Program-made: the position numbers and the translations under genes | The notes under the pieces: model-generated | Databases searched by the model: none | What the model saw: only the letters and a program-made list of their open reading frames with translations | What the model was told of the DNA's origin: nothing | Shown here: piece by piece, positions 40,201 to 51,780 of the stretch | Layout: every line of letters begins with the position of its first letter | Position numbering within the stretch: the first letter of the stretch is position 1 | Source of the DNA: Calliopum simillimum | Taxonomy: Eukaryota; Arthropoda; Insecta; Diptera; Lauxaniidae | Assembly: GCA_951812925.1 (NCBI GenBank) | Contig: OX638368.1 | Coordinates: 26,537,187-26,601,186 of the forward strand | Direction of reading: 5' to 3' | DNA length: 64,000 bases

Positions 40201-41429
40201 CTCAAAAACTAAGTCTAATAATTATCTTTGGGGATTTCGGCTGAGTTCGATGGGTTCATTTCTTTCTACGGTTTGTTCCTGGTCGTCGCAACGTTCTTCT
40301 TGTGTACTTTATCTTCTCTCGGATCATAAGACTACTAAAAATACTTCACCATCGTGTACGCTGACTAACTTAAACCTTTAATCTCTTTCAATATTCCTTC
40401 GGTTAACATGTTTCTTGTTCCATGGAACGTTTGCAAGTTGGTATACCTCCAATCTTCCGTTGGTGCTTTGCGCAGAGTCTGACTTATACATTTTCTATTT
40501 CTGATTTGTACGGAAATAGGATCATATCGCCATCTATCATGAATGGAACGAGCTTTAATATACTAGTGCTAACTGCCTATGGGACATTTCATGTATGTAT
40601 AATAGTAGCTTCCTTGATTTTTTGAAATTTTTTTATATCAAGCCGTTCAAGAGATGAACATTATAAAAACTTTTAAAAAATTGCAATGATCTTATTTTTG
40701 AAATGCTCATAGCTCTTATCGTTAGCAACCCAGCAGAAAGTTTGATCATCCAAACATGCTGTTTGGCACATTCCTTTTGTTATTCGAATCATTCGATTGC
40801 CACATCAGAAAACACTTTCCTTTTGTTCAGCGCTGGCCGCTGATCATATCATTCCTTTGTTGCCTTCTACAAAAAGGTGCAATCGGAACAGTCGGGAATC
40901 GGGTTTCTTCTTTTTTGCTATGGAAAACAAATGTGTGTCTTTGAATTTCTTTGCTACAAAACATCATTTTATGTCTTCGATTGGAAGCCGCAATCGGAAC
41001 GGAACATCATTTTATACCTTCGATTGGAAAAATTATGAAATGAAAATAAGAATACGAGGGCAGTCGGTTACTGAAATAAGCCCGAAATCAAACGAAAATA
41101 TTGTGTTCATCGTTTTTAAGCTTCTTAATCAATCCGAAAAGGAGTAAGTAGTTCGTTTTTTCACTACTTTTCGGAACATCCAACGATTACTCCAATTCTG
41201 AAGGTGGTCGTTTTATTTTCTTCTGGGAATTATCGTGTTACTTTTCTCACAAATGTTTGTTTTCAAACGAAATTTAAATGGGAAAAAAATGTTTACAATA
41301 ATTTTTTTATAAAATTTTTAATTTAAAAAAAATTATATTTTTCTGATTTTTTCAAAGCTTTTTGTAATAAAACTTAAATTAAATATTTGACAAACTTTAG
41401 GACCAAAAATTCCTATTTGCTGGGAGAGG
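37266..41429. other. Upstream DNA, no gene supported
   Basis: The sequence is AT-rich. A GC-richer, non-repetitive island at about 39590-39735 has a 47-codon open frame on the minus strand that looks protein-like but lacks a start and a good acceptor. The 116-codon ORF at 40797-41147 has no recognisable motif. The rest shows nothing I can name. Confidence 0.35.
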
Positions 41430-41680
41430 AAAAAAATGTCCAACGGCCAATATTATTTTACGCTCCAACATTTATGTAAAATGTACCATCCCCTTTTTTC
41501 CACCCCTTGACGAAGCACCCGTACAATATATAGAAAAGAAATATCTAGTTGCGGGGAGAGAGAAAAAGTTTTCACGGACTATTATTATTTTTTCCCTCCA
41601 CGACATTTCTCTCGAACATACTCCTTATGTTTTTCCATTCCCTAAGGGGACACAAATCGAAAATATCAGCCAATTCATAT
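41430..41680 (+). repeat. Diverged relative of the 33-kb foldback unit
   Basis: Phrases GTCCAACGGCCAATATTATTTT, CTCCAACATTT, ACCATCCCC and CCCTAAGGGGAC appear in the same order as in the units at 32.7-33.25 kb. Two short units are visible, with no inverted partner here. Confidence 0.35.
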
Positions 41681-43979
41681 TATGCCATTACTTTTCGGCT
41701 CATATATTAATCAATTTTATACAGATTGGTCCATAATTAATTCAGTTTTGAGCAATTTGCTTCAACCATAAAAAAACTAAGTATTTTAAGTCTGAAGGAT
41801 GAACTTGCTGTAGTACAATTCAGTTATGGTACATTCAGTTATAAAGTATTATTGAATGTATTCAAAAAATATTGTACAAATTTCATAGATTAGTTTCTAT
41901 AGTGTAGTCGGCCAGCGTCTGTGGTCAGATAAAATTTTCCCAAATAAAATAAAAAATCCCCAAAAACGCGCCAATCCTTAAAAATGTTTCTCAAAAAGTT
42001 TTTTTATAAAAGTTAAGATTTTTTGGTTTATTTCCCAACTCTATTTTCACCAAAATAAGGCGTCAAAAATATTTAAATGGTTTAAGTTTTAAGAAATAAA
42101 AACAGTTCTCTCTTATCCCAATATTTTTCCTTGAATGGGAGAGTTGAGAAGAGATCTCTCCATTGAATCAAAACAGTATCAACATTTTCAGTTCTAATAA
42201 CGCCTTACAAATCTATCTCCATATCAGTGATTTAAAGCCTGGCTGGGCTGATAGCAAATTTATGCTAAAGAAATCAAAGAGCAAATACTGAAAATTTTCC
42301 ATAACAGAAATATTTCCCAACCATTTCTCCACGGATTACATGTGCCAAAAATTTCTCCGTAGCTTCTATTTTTCTCCAAAAAATGTCCTCAATCTGGCAA
42401 ACGTGTTCCGGGCAAAATCATTTTGCAGTATAATATATTGGCGTGTCCATTGGCCTATTTACATCAATTTTGGATATATTCTTATGAATATAAACATTTA
42501 AATATACGCAAATTTACAAATTGACAGCTTTATCCGATCATTGGCATTTGCTAGTGTTACATTGCTAAAGCATTCTTTGTTTTTTGGTATCCAGTTAAAC
42601 TTCATGTAAAGTATAAAACCTAGGAATTTGACGATATTTGAGAAGAATTGTAGTAGATAACTGGAATGAAATTTTCTAACAGAAGCTTAACTCAACTTTA
42701 TTAAAGAATTCCGTTCAGTCGTTTCCCACATGCTAACAACATTCATCATACGAATATATATATAATTTGTTTAATCAACATCTAAGACTACTGACAAATG
42801 AAGATATAATTTTGGTATTTTTCAAGTGTTAATTATAAAGAAAAATCAAAAACGAAATATTTGTGATCACGCACCGCGGCATGGTGGCGTTGATGTGAAA
42901 ATCCACAAATCCCAGTGCATTTCAAACTGTTATGCATAAATTAACAATTTACACTCTTATTGATAGATATATCGCATCGCATATAGTATATGTAATATAT
43001 ATGTACGTAATGCGATATAATTAAAACTGTTGCATAGAGATTAACGTGTGTACCTACTTATGTACCACATAGATGGTAATTTTTATCGCAAGACTTGTGT
43101 GCAATGTGGCGTAGACGTTTTTTTTCGCTCGCTCGCTCGCTTGTTAAGGAAATGACGGAAAATCCCCAAACACAGTAGAAATGCGAATGCGGATTGTGCA
43201 ATGCGGTAAAATAACAGAAATTTCAAAGATCAAATAACGATCTTTAGCGATCTTAATGAGTGGCAGCAGCAGCAGGAGTTGCAGTAGAGGAAAAAATCGA
43301 CAAAAAAAAGTAAAAGAAATTGAAATGTAGATGAACTGCAAGCAAATTGCAATTAAGTTAACGCAGTTACAACAACAATATCGATAGTTGTATGGTATCA
43401 AATCATATCGTATCGTATGATTAATGTATTTAACACTTTCTTTTTCTTTTTTTTTGCTTCACTCTCCATCATTTGTTAAATTAAAAATTTTAATGATAAA
43501 AACTAAGCAGCAGCAACAACAGTAAATTGTAAATTTTAGTATAAATACAACAAATTTTTAAAAAAATTATATTTTAAATTGCTAAAATTTTACTTTTCTT
43601 TGTTTTGCAAAGAAGCTGTGCCTTATGCGATTCACTGCGATTTGAATGCGATCGCGTTTGTGCGCGTGTTACCACAAAAAATTATGCAACACTCGTATGT
43701 GCAGCATGTGGTAGCATGTGGTATGGCATAAATTAAGTTTTTAAAGTTTTAGTCAATTCTTTCTTTTGCAAATATTTCACGTAAAGGCTTTAAATCAACT
43801 GCAGTAACACATAATGTCATCTTATAGTACATTTCTGCTTGCTTTTTTACGACGACTAGAGTTCGCCTTATGGCCAAAATTCGAGCATTTCGATTTGACT
43901 GTAAAACAAAAATTTTTTTATAATTTTCCTTGGTAAATAAAACACAAAAAGCTTTAAATATTCTTCTTAAGGGTTCAGG
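41681..43979. other. Upstream DNA, no gene supported
   Basis: The sequence is mostly non-repetitive and AT-rich. There is a TCGCTCGCTCGCTCGC patch at 43125-43141 and a CG-richer patch near 43620-43670, which are regulatory-looking but unassignable. No coding exon with good splice sites is seen. Confidence 0.3.
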
Positions 43980-44305
43980 TTATCTGCGTTCATAAAATTG
44001 GCACAGCAGCTTAGTCGCAATAGCGTGCTTTCTTTTTAAAAGCGTGTGACTTCTACCAAAGAGCAAAAAGTTTTTGATATCATTCCGTCCCGCTCATTCT
44101 ATTCCCATACCAAATTTAACAAAAAACAAATGCCGTGAGCACGTGGCATCGCCCACTTAAAAACATAAAGAACATACTCTCGCTTCCTAGAGCTAGCCCT
44201 ACTTCCATATCGAATTTCGTAAAAATCGATGCAGTGGTTTAGCCGTGAGAGCGATTTTTTCACTTAGGGGCGTGGCACCACCCACTTAAAAAAAATATCA
44301 TAAAT
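43980..44305 (-). repeat. GGGCGTGGC-class repeat fragment
   Basis: GTGGCATCGCCCACTTAAAA (about 44145) and GGGGCGTGGCACCACCCAC (about 44269) are two related blocks about 125 bp apart, each preceded by a CCATA(C/T)C(A/G)AATTT phrase. It directly abuts the 140-bp tandem array. Confidence 0.4.
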
Positions 44306-44317
44306 ATGCATGAGAAA

Positions 44318-44895
44318 GATAAATTGGTTTCAAATAAACTATTTCGAAATCCATATTGATTCTTATATCCCATTTCTAATTGTTTGGTTAAGACGATTTT
44401 GTTGGTTTATGCTTGGTTGTGTACAAATCGACTTAGTTTGCCATATGAAGAAATTGTTTGAATTTGGTTTTATATATAGATCAAATAGAAAACCAAATCA
44501 TTTCATATAAACTATTTCGATTTGCTAAGATAAGACGATTTTGTTGGTTTATGCTTGGTTATGTACAAATCGACTTAGTTTGTCATAAGAAGAAGCTGTT
44601 TGAATTTGGTTTTATATAAATCGAATAGAAAACCACTTCATATAAACTATTTCGATTTGCTTAGTTAAGACGATTTTGTTGGTTTATGCTTGGTTATGTA
44701 CAAGTCGATTTAATTTGTCCTATGAAGAGCTTTTTGAAGTTGGTTTTATATTTATAAACCGGATAGAAAACCATATCAATACTAATAGCCGATTTCCAAT
44801 TGCTTGTTCAAGACAATTTTATTGGTTTATGCTTGGTTATGTACAAGTCGATTAAGTTTGTCACATGATATGGATTTTATAGTTGGTTTCTTAAA
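44318..44895 (+). repeat. Tandem array of four about 140-bp units
   Basis: AAGAC(G/A)ATTTT(G/A)TTGGTTTATGC starts at about 44390, 44532, 44667 and 44810. Each unit then has TTGGTT(A/G)TGTACAA(A/G)TCGA and a tail with ATAGAAAACCA and ACTATTTCG. The last unit runs into the start of family A copy 3. Short ORFs here come from the repeat. Confidence 0.65.
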
Positions 44896-44904
44896 AAACA
44901 TAGA

Positions 44905-45890
44905 AAAACAAATAAAACTAGTAAGGGGTTACCTTTGGCCTGGACAAACACTAAATACCCTACACTGCAGTATTTCGAAAGTTTTTCTTATATGGGAGGT
45001 GCCACGCCCTCTTGACTGAATTCATCCAGTTTTTTCTCAGAGTTTGCATTTATATTTCTTAGTATTTGAGTGAAATTTGATTTGATTATCTCAAAAAACC
45101 TAAAGCCCATTTGTTTATTGAAAATTATCTCAAAAAACGTTTTCAGTAAAGCGTTTTGAAGCTTTTTCTTTTATGGGAGGTGCCACGCTTTCTTATCCGA
45201 TTGCATTAATAGTTGTTAGCGTCTGAGTAAAATTTAGTTCGATTATCTCAAAAAACGTTTTCAGTATAGCGTTTTGAAGCTTTTTCTTATATACGAGGTG
45301 CCACGCCCTCTCATCCGATTTTACACAGTTTTTGTTCAGAGCTTGCACTTATAGTTTTTAGTATCTGGGTAAAATTTATTTTGATTACCTTGAAAAACGC
45401 CTTCAGTATAGCGTTTTGAAGCTTTTGCTTATATGGGAGGTGCCACGCCCTCTTGCTCTAATTTGCCCAGTTTTTGCTCAGAGCTTGCGCTTACAATTCG
45501 TAGTATTTATGTGTATTTTGGTTGCATTATCGTGAAAAATACTCCTAAAGTTACATTTTGAATTTAATTTTTTGTATGGGCGGTAGGCGTGTCCGTTAGC
45601 GGTTTTCGCTCATTTTCAATCCCACGAGCTAACTTTGACAACGGAGGCAGTGTACCAAATTTCATTGAATTATCTTGCTTTGTTTTCACAAAAAATGTTT
45701 TTCCACACACAGCCAGTTACACATCCATCCAGTCACCCAGCCAGCCAGACAGACGGATATGGCTATATCGACTCAAGAGGAGGCACTGATCAAGAATATA
45801 TATACTTTTCTATATCTGCCACGCCTCCTTCTCTGCTTTACAAACGGAAGGACTAAGTGAATATAACCTGTGTGTAGGGTATAAAAATGG
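44905..45890 (+). repeat. Family A element, copy 3 (longest)
   Basis: It starts AAAACTAGTAAGGGGTTACC, GGCCTGGACAAAC, ATACCCTACACTGCAG and ends CTGTGTGTAGGGTATAAAA. It contains four or five tandem blocks with (T)TATATGGGAGGTGCCACGC, more than copy 2, then TGTATGGGCGGTAGGCGTG, CCAGCCAGACAGACGG and CTGCCACGCCTCCTTCTC. Variation in block number between copies indicates unit gain or loss within the element. Confidence 0.65.
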
Positions 45891-47003
45891 TTTATATGCA
45901 AAACCAAAAACATTGTATTTTGAGTTATTGGTTAAACCACCAAACGCTATTGGTTAACCAATAGCTGATGCTGAAAGAATAGAATCCACATAAGATTTGT
46001 GAAGATTGAAAAAATATTTTAAGACGTAGAAAATTCTGAGTTTGATATCGAAAGCGACGCAGATATTGACCAAAACACTAAACTCTTCTCATCATTTTAT
46101 TAACTTATTAGCGAGCTAATGACTGTGAGTTTGGGTTGAAGTTTTAGATATTTTCTAAATGAAAAGTTGTATGAAAAAATAATATATGAACTTTTTCCTA
46201 GGAAATTTTACAGGCTACAAAATTGTCTCACAATATTTTTCTCTAGAAGTTACCATTAACGAGTTATTTGCAAAATAATAATTTTGTGACTTTTGATCTT
46301 GCATAATTTTTTATGCGTACACAATTTCACGCAGCCAATTCCGATGAAAATATGTAGAAAATACAAATTTTTTACACAGTAGCTGATGAAAGAATGTGAT
46401 TATGTGGAATAATTCAAAAGATGAGCTGTAAGGAAGGAAAATACAAACATTAGTTTTATCTCACAAAACCATATCCATAACCAAGCTTACTTCAAGTATA
46501 AAAGCCTTAGTACAGTTAGACGGACATTAGTGTGATCATTTAACGCATAAACTTTGTTATAACCAACAATTCACATAAGCAACTACTTGGATACATAAAG
46601 CTTAAGGGTAAATTAAGCGCGATTACATGTCATCATCTTTCAGAGAAGAGTGTCAAGTATTTCTCGCACATTTCTGCATTATTCTACAAATACTTCTTTT
46701 GCTGTTTGCCAATAAGTTCGCAACGTGTGTGGTAACGCAACTCGAAGAAAAAAATTTATAAATTTCAAATATTTTTCAAGAGAATACTCGTATAAAAGAT
46801 TAGTTATCACATTCATTGTGACTTAACAAATTGTTGCGATAGAATATCTAGGTTACAATTTTCTTAACAATTTAGAAAAATTATTTTCTTAAAGAATTTC
46901 CTCTAATTTACGATTTTTAATATTTGCTCTTGATGCAACGCAATTCTACTGACTTCTACTGAAAATTAGTTTTGAAGATCGTGTGAAAACTAAACCAACT
47001 GAC
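45891..47003. other. DNA between family A copy 3 and the candidate exon
   Basis: AT-rich sequence without repeats I recognise. A near-duplicate CACCAAACGCTATTGGTTAACCAATAG hairpin (read in parts) lies near 45940-45965. No gene is seen. Confidence 0.3.
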
Positions 47004-47162
47004 CGTTAGTTGGCAATGGTTGCAATTGACCAATGTGGCCACAATATGAGGGTCAAACTTATTAAAGCGTGTGGTCGATCTCAGAGCTTCTTGAAGCTGC
47101 TCTTCCTTAAGTGAAAACCTCCTGTTGCGTTTCTTTGACGACATGCAACCATTGTTGTTCAT
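47004..47162 (-). CDS. Candidate alternative first coding exon (53 residues)
   Basis: The ATG at 47162 opens a non-repetitive frame beginning MNNNGCMSSKKRNRRFSL, then a Glu/Gln/Leu-rich helix and RFNKFDPHIVATLVN. GC is near 45%, against about 30% around it, and there is an in-frame TAA upstream. A possible donor CTAACG/gtcagt at 47004 would leave the frame in phase 0, the phase needed by exon 2 at 28877, and it mirrors the AAAACG/gtgagt end of exon 1. If real, this is either an alternative N-terminus of the same gene or the first exon of another minus-strand gene. The donor is weaker than consensus and no transcript is available. If not spliced, the ORF ends at 46956. Confidence 0.4.
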
Positions 47163-47645
47163 GTTGATGATGATGATGATGGTAATGGAAAGATAGTTGT
47201 TGGTTTCAATTAAAAAGAATTTCTTTATAATTTAAAAATTTTGCTATTTTTTGCTGCATCATTAATTAATAATTGTGATATCTTTGTGTTGTGGAAATGC
47301 CACATAAAAGGTTCAGTAAGTGATCTCTTTAATTTAAGTGTAATTGTTTGATAATTCCGCCTTTCACTGTGAATATGTGAATTCATGAATTTAAGTTAAG
47401 GGGTCAAGATTTCTTAATTCAACTGCATATAAGTATATGCGTTTGACAAATTATATAAGCATGATGAGCTCTATTATACCCAGTAGCCAATTGAGCAAGT
47501 ACCCTCTGAGTACCCTTTGAAAAATTTAAAAAATAAGTATGTCAGTTTCTTCTTTAGGACAAATAAGTTGTTTTTAAGAATAAACTATAAAAGCGGTGCA
47601 GTATATTTTGCGTCAAAGAGTTACATACGATATTCATGTATGCAA
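47163..47645. other. Upstream flank of the candidate exon
   Basis: A (GAT)n / (ATC)n stretch at 47163-47182 lies just before the ATG on the minus strand and would be part of a leader. The rest is AT-rich, with no promoter element I can defend. Confidence 0.3.
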
Positions 47646-48060
47646 TCTAATGTATAAAAATTAAAGTTTATCTGTGTTTTGGTATTTTAAGGCTTGAAAA
47701 CCACTTGACCAATTTCGATGAAATTTTCAGAGTATGTTAGCTTAGATCAATAAAGGGTTATAAGTTTAAAAAAGTGGGCGGTGCAACGCCCCTAAAAAAT
47801 AAAGTACGTCATATCTCAGTAACTGTTTGACGCGCATAGGAATGAAATTTGGCGCATATTTAAAAGGCATTTAGTCAAATAGCACGCATTAGAAAAATGG
47901 GCGTTGCCACGCCCTTAAAAACAAAATTTGATATATCACAGAAACTGTTTGACGCATAGGAATTAAATTTGGCACATATGTCTGGTTAAGGCACTAAGTC
48001 AAAAAACACTCGTTAAAAATGGATAAAATTCATCATAGATATGGAACAATTTGACGGAGA
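47646..48060 (+). mobile_element. Helitron-like 5' end and body fragment
   Basis: It begins A/TCTAATGTATAAAAATTAAAG, then CTTGAAAACCACTTGACC and AATTTCGATGAAATTTTCAGAG, a layout common at Helitron 5' ends in arthropods. Two related blocks follow with AAAGTGGGCGGTGCAACGCC and AAATGGGCGTTGCCACGCC, each before AACTGTTTGACGC(GC)ATAGGAAT. No CTAG-type end or helicase is found. The call rests on recalled style, not alignment. Confidence 0.35.
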
Positions 48061-48229
48061 TGAATATGGTTTGGTTCATAGGTAAGGCACTGGGACAAAG
48101 GTGGGCCAACATTGACCGGGTAATTGGTACATAGTTTTTATAAATAATAGATAATAATGTAGAAAATAGATTTCATATAAAACAGAAAGTTTGCTGTGAA
48201 GGCCTTCTAAGAAAACTCAGAATACTGAC

Positions 48230-48635
48230 GTGATGGAAAAAAAAGTTATGCAGTATTTTGAAAATTTGTATTTTACGGGAGGTGACCTCTGGTTCGAATT
48301 CACATGGTTTTTGCTCAGAGCTTTCATTTACTTTTCTAAGTGTTTCAGTGAAATTTGGTTGGATTAGCTCAAAATTTGCTTTCAGCATAGCGTTTTGAAG
48401 CTTTTGCTTATATGGGAGGTGCCACGCCCTCTTGTCCGAGTTCGCCTAGTTTTTGCTCAGAGCTTGTACTTACCGTTTCTTGTATTAATGTGCATTTTGA
48501 TTGCATTGCCGTGAAAAATACTCCTAAAGTTGAATTTTGACTATATTTTTTCCATTACTGCTACGTCTACTTCTCCCCGTTAGAAACGGAAGGACAAAGT
48601 GAATATACACTAGATGTAGAGCATAAAAATATCTG
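48230..48635 (+). repeat. Family A element, copy 4 (short)
   Basis: It holds one full TTATATGGGAGGTGCCACGC block plus a diverged one, the GTGAAAAATACTCCTAAAGTTG phrase and the tail GAAACGGAAGGACAAAGTGA, but lacks the GACAGACGG middle section. It is an internally deleted copy. Confidence 0.55.
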
Positions 48636-49309
48636 TGGGATTAATGAAATGTCCAATGCATTGTATAATATATGTACTTATGTTTGTCTCAAAAATAAGC
48701 TGCATTAAGAGTAACAGTAGCAATGCTTTAACAGTAATATTACACTTATGCAGCACATAAATACACGAGTTTGTGTGTATCGTATTATCCGCTTATATTA
48801 TCTGTTAATGTATCTTAAGTGTAATCTTTTCTTTTGTATCTCTGCTAAAGTGAAGTTGATATGTTCGTACGTACGTTTTTATTTGTATATCCGCTGTGAG
48901 CAAATTAAATGAAATCAAAGCGTTATGTTTTTTTTAAAGAAGTTGTTTTGTTCGTACTTTGACCTTAACACTTTTTTCCAATATTTTTTTTTCATTTTAT
49001 TATTATTGTTATTTTGCATTTATATTAAAATTATTGTTCCAGTATTACACATCCGTTTGAATATGGTTTTTATTACATTCGTTGCTTCGATTAGCTAAGG
49101 TTATGTAGTATACTGATGAGTAAAATGCGAAAAAGTTATTACGAATTATACAAACATTTCATTGAAGAAAGACTTTATTACAGCCAGCGCAAAATGTACT
49201 TATTAGAAATCAATGGTACTCGTACTCCATTGATTAACTAAGATATACAGTAATAAACAGATTTTCTAGTAATTAAATACTTAAATAATAGTAATCATGT
49301 TCATATTAT
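48636..49309. other. AT-rich DNA, nothing recognised
   Basis: Apart from T-runs and a CGTACGTACG stretch near 48868, I see no gene, RNA or repeat with copies elsewhere in the window. Confidence 0.3.
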
Positions 49310-49465
49310 TAATATTACTAGAATTTAATAATTTTGGTACTTTTTGGACAGTTTTAGTACTGTTTTTTTGCTATTTAGTACAAAATAGAAAAGCACATTT
49401 ATTATCGCTCGTGCAATGACAAATGTGAAAAGAATAGAAAACAAAAAACATAAAGCACGCACTAA
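49310..49465 (+). repeat. Family H repeat, partial copy
   Basis: AATAATTTTGGTACTTTTTGG, TTTTTTTGCTATT(T/G)(A/G)GTAC and ACATTTATTATCGCTCGTGC align with 27800-27900 and, inverted, with 56290-56370. Confidence 0.45.
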
Positions 49466-50465
49466 TGTTCAAAAAAAGTCGAAAAAGATTTAAAATTGTC
49501 GAAAATCGCATACTAATGAATATTTTGAGCAATTATTTCCTTATTCTTTCCCAATGCAATGTTGAAAGTAATTAATTTTTGCATACGGATGTGGTGAAAG
49601 GCTCCGAATTGCAGTTTCTTCAATGCATTTTGTAAGATTTTCAGCAATAATTATAAAAAAATATATAATGTGTACCACTCAATTTATGCCACTTTCATAT
49701 ATTGTATAATTCAATTAAGTCCAACATCATTAAGACACTTAATCACTTCCAAAAATAGTTTAGCCTTAAACTTAATAATTTTCTGTTCATTACCGTTTTT
49801 GTTTCCACCCAAAAATGAAAAGCGAAAAATATTCCAAATTGCCAAACGCCAAAAAAAAAAAAAAAATAAAATAAAATTCCGAAACCAATGAACTTGGCCA
49901 CAAAAAGCAGAACACCAACAACAATGTACGTACGTCATTTCCATTCCTGAATAATAACCCAGGCATTTTAGAAATTGGAACGATGAATTTTAATGTTTTA
50001 CAGTTAAAAAAAAAAATGAAAAAAAAAAAGTTATTAAAGCCACACTAACAATAACAAGAAGGCAAAAAACAAAAAACTTCTAAAGGGTGGAGCTGCAACG
50101 CATTCCCCAGTGTGTAAATTATTGGCAAGAGAACACAACATGAAAAACAGTTAGTAAACAACATATGGGTGGAAAAGTGGAAGTGAGCGGTAGAAGAGAA
50201 TGTACTCGCTTACTCGTAAGCAGATAAAAAGGAAGGTTAAAATTTAGAATTAACAAAGCTAACAAAATAATCGTTGAGGCGTTACGCGATGTGTCCACCT
50301 TTTTGAAAAAAAAAGACTGCAGCATAATGTAGCCACTTACAAATGTGAGCTGTAGGAAAAATTATAATAATGACCATGATCATATTGAGTTTAGTTAGGA
50401 ATTGCATTCGAAAGGCAGACTGAAAGCTTTTTTCGACATTTTCAAAGTTCTTAAATTCCATCAAT
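49466..50465. other. AT-rich DNA, nothing recognised
   Basis: Several A-tracts (49851-49866, 50007-50030) and short antisense ORFs without motifs. No gene or repeat is supported. Confidence 0.3.
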
Positions 50466-51780
50466 GTTTTTCGGCTTTAGCAAAATTTTTTCAAATCCAT
50501 TAATTTTTTTCGAATTCAACAAAATTTTTCAAATACATCAACTCTATTTCAAATCTTCAGAAATTTTTCGCAACAGCAATATTTCATCAAATCCATAAGA
50601 ATTTTGTGGCCTTATCAACATTTTTGAGCCTTAACAACATTTTTCGACTTTAGCGACATTTTTCCAATCTATAATTTTTGGCGTTATCAACATTTTTGCA
50701 CCTTGACAACATTTTTCGACTTCAGCAACATTTTATCAAATCCATCAGAATTTTGTGGCCTTATCAACATTTTTGAGCCTTAACAACATTTTTCGACTTT
50801 AGCGACATTTTTCCAATCTATAATTTTTGGCCTTATTGACATTTTTGAACATTAACAACATTTTTCGACTTTCGCGACATTTTTCCAATCTATAATTTTT
50901 GGCCTTATCAACATTTTTGCACCTTAACAACATTTTTCGACTTCAGCAACATTTTATCAAATCCATCAAAATTTTGTGGCCTTATCAACATTTTTAAACC
51001 TTAACAACATTTTTCCACTTTAGCGACATTTTATCAAATCCATTAGAATTTTGTGGCCTTACCAACATTTTTAAACCTTAACAACATTTTTCGACTTCAG
51101 CAACATTTTATCAAATCCATCAGAATTTTGTGGCCTTATTTATCAACATTTTTGAACCTAAACAACATTTTTCGACTTCAGCAACATTTTACCAAATCCA
51201 TCAGAATTTTGTGGCCTTATCAACATTTTTGCACCTTAACAACATTTTTCGACTTCAGCAACATTTTATCAAATCCATCAGAAATTTTTGGTCTTATCAA
51301 CATTTTTGAACCTTAACAACATTTTTCGACTTTAGCGACATTTTTCCAATCTATAATTTTTGGCCTTATCAACATTTTTGCATCGTAACAACATTTTTCG
51401 ACTTCAGCAACATTTTATCAAATCCATCAGAATTCTGTGGCCTTATCAACATTTTTGAACCTTAACAACATTTTTTGACTTTACCGACATTTTTCCAATC
51501 TATAACACAGGCCCACAAAAAAAAAAGTACCCTGCGCAAAAGATCGGACCACCTGAACTTTATGTTTTCGGGGTCGCTGAATCCGAATATGGTGCCAGAA
51601 TGGCGAAGTTGGTTATCAACCTTAAAAACATTTGTCGGCTTAAGCGACATTAGTCCAATCTATAATTTTTGGCCTTATCAACATTTTTGCACCTTAACAA
51701 CATTTTTCGACTTCAGCAACATTTTATCAAATCCATCAGAATTTTGTGGCTTTATCAACATTTTTGAATTTCAACAACGA
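50466..51780 (+). repeat. Two-variant tandem array (72- and 77-bp units)
   Basis: ACAACATTTTTCGAC recurs at 72- or 77-81-bp steps (about 50631, 50703, 50780, 50852, 50924, 51001, 51078, 51159, 51237, 51313, 51385, 51462, 51691). The step depends on the variant: one has TAGCGACATTTTTCCAATC and TATAATTTTTGGCC, the other CAGCAACATTTTATCAAATC and AGAATTTTGTGGCC. About 130 bp of unrelated sequence (near 51505-51620) interrupts it. ORFs inside are periodic artefacts. Confidence 0.75.

Noticed and set aside
50466..51780. CRISPR-like array of regularly spaced repeats
   Set aside because: The spacers are repeats too, unit length alternates, the context is a eukaryotic genome with spliced genes, and there are no cas genes.
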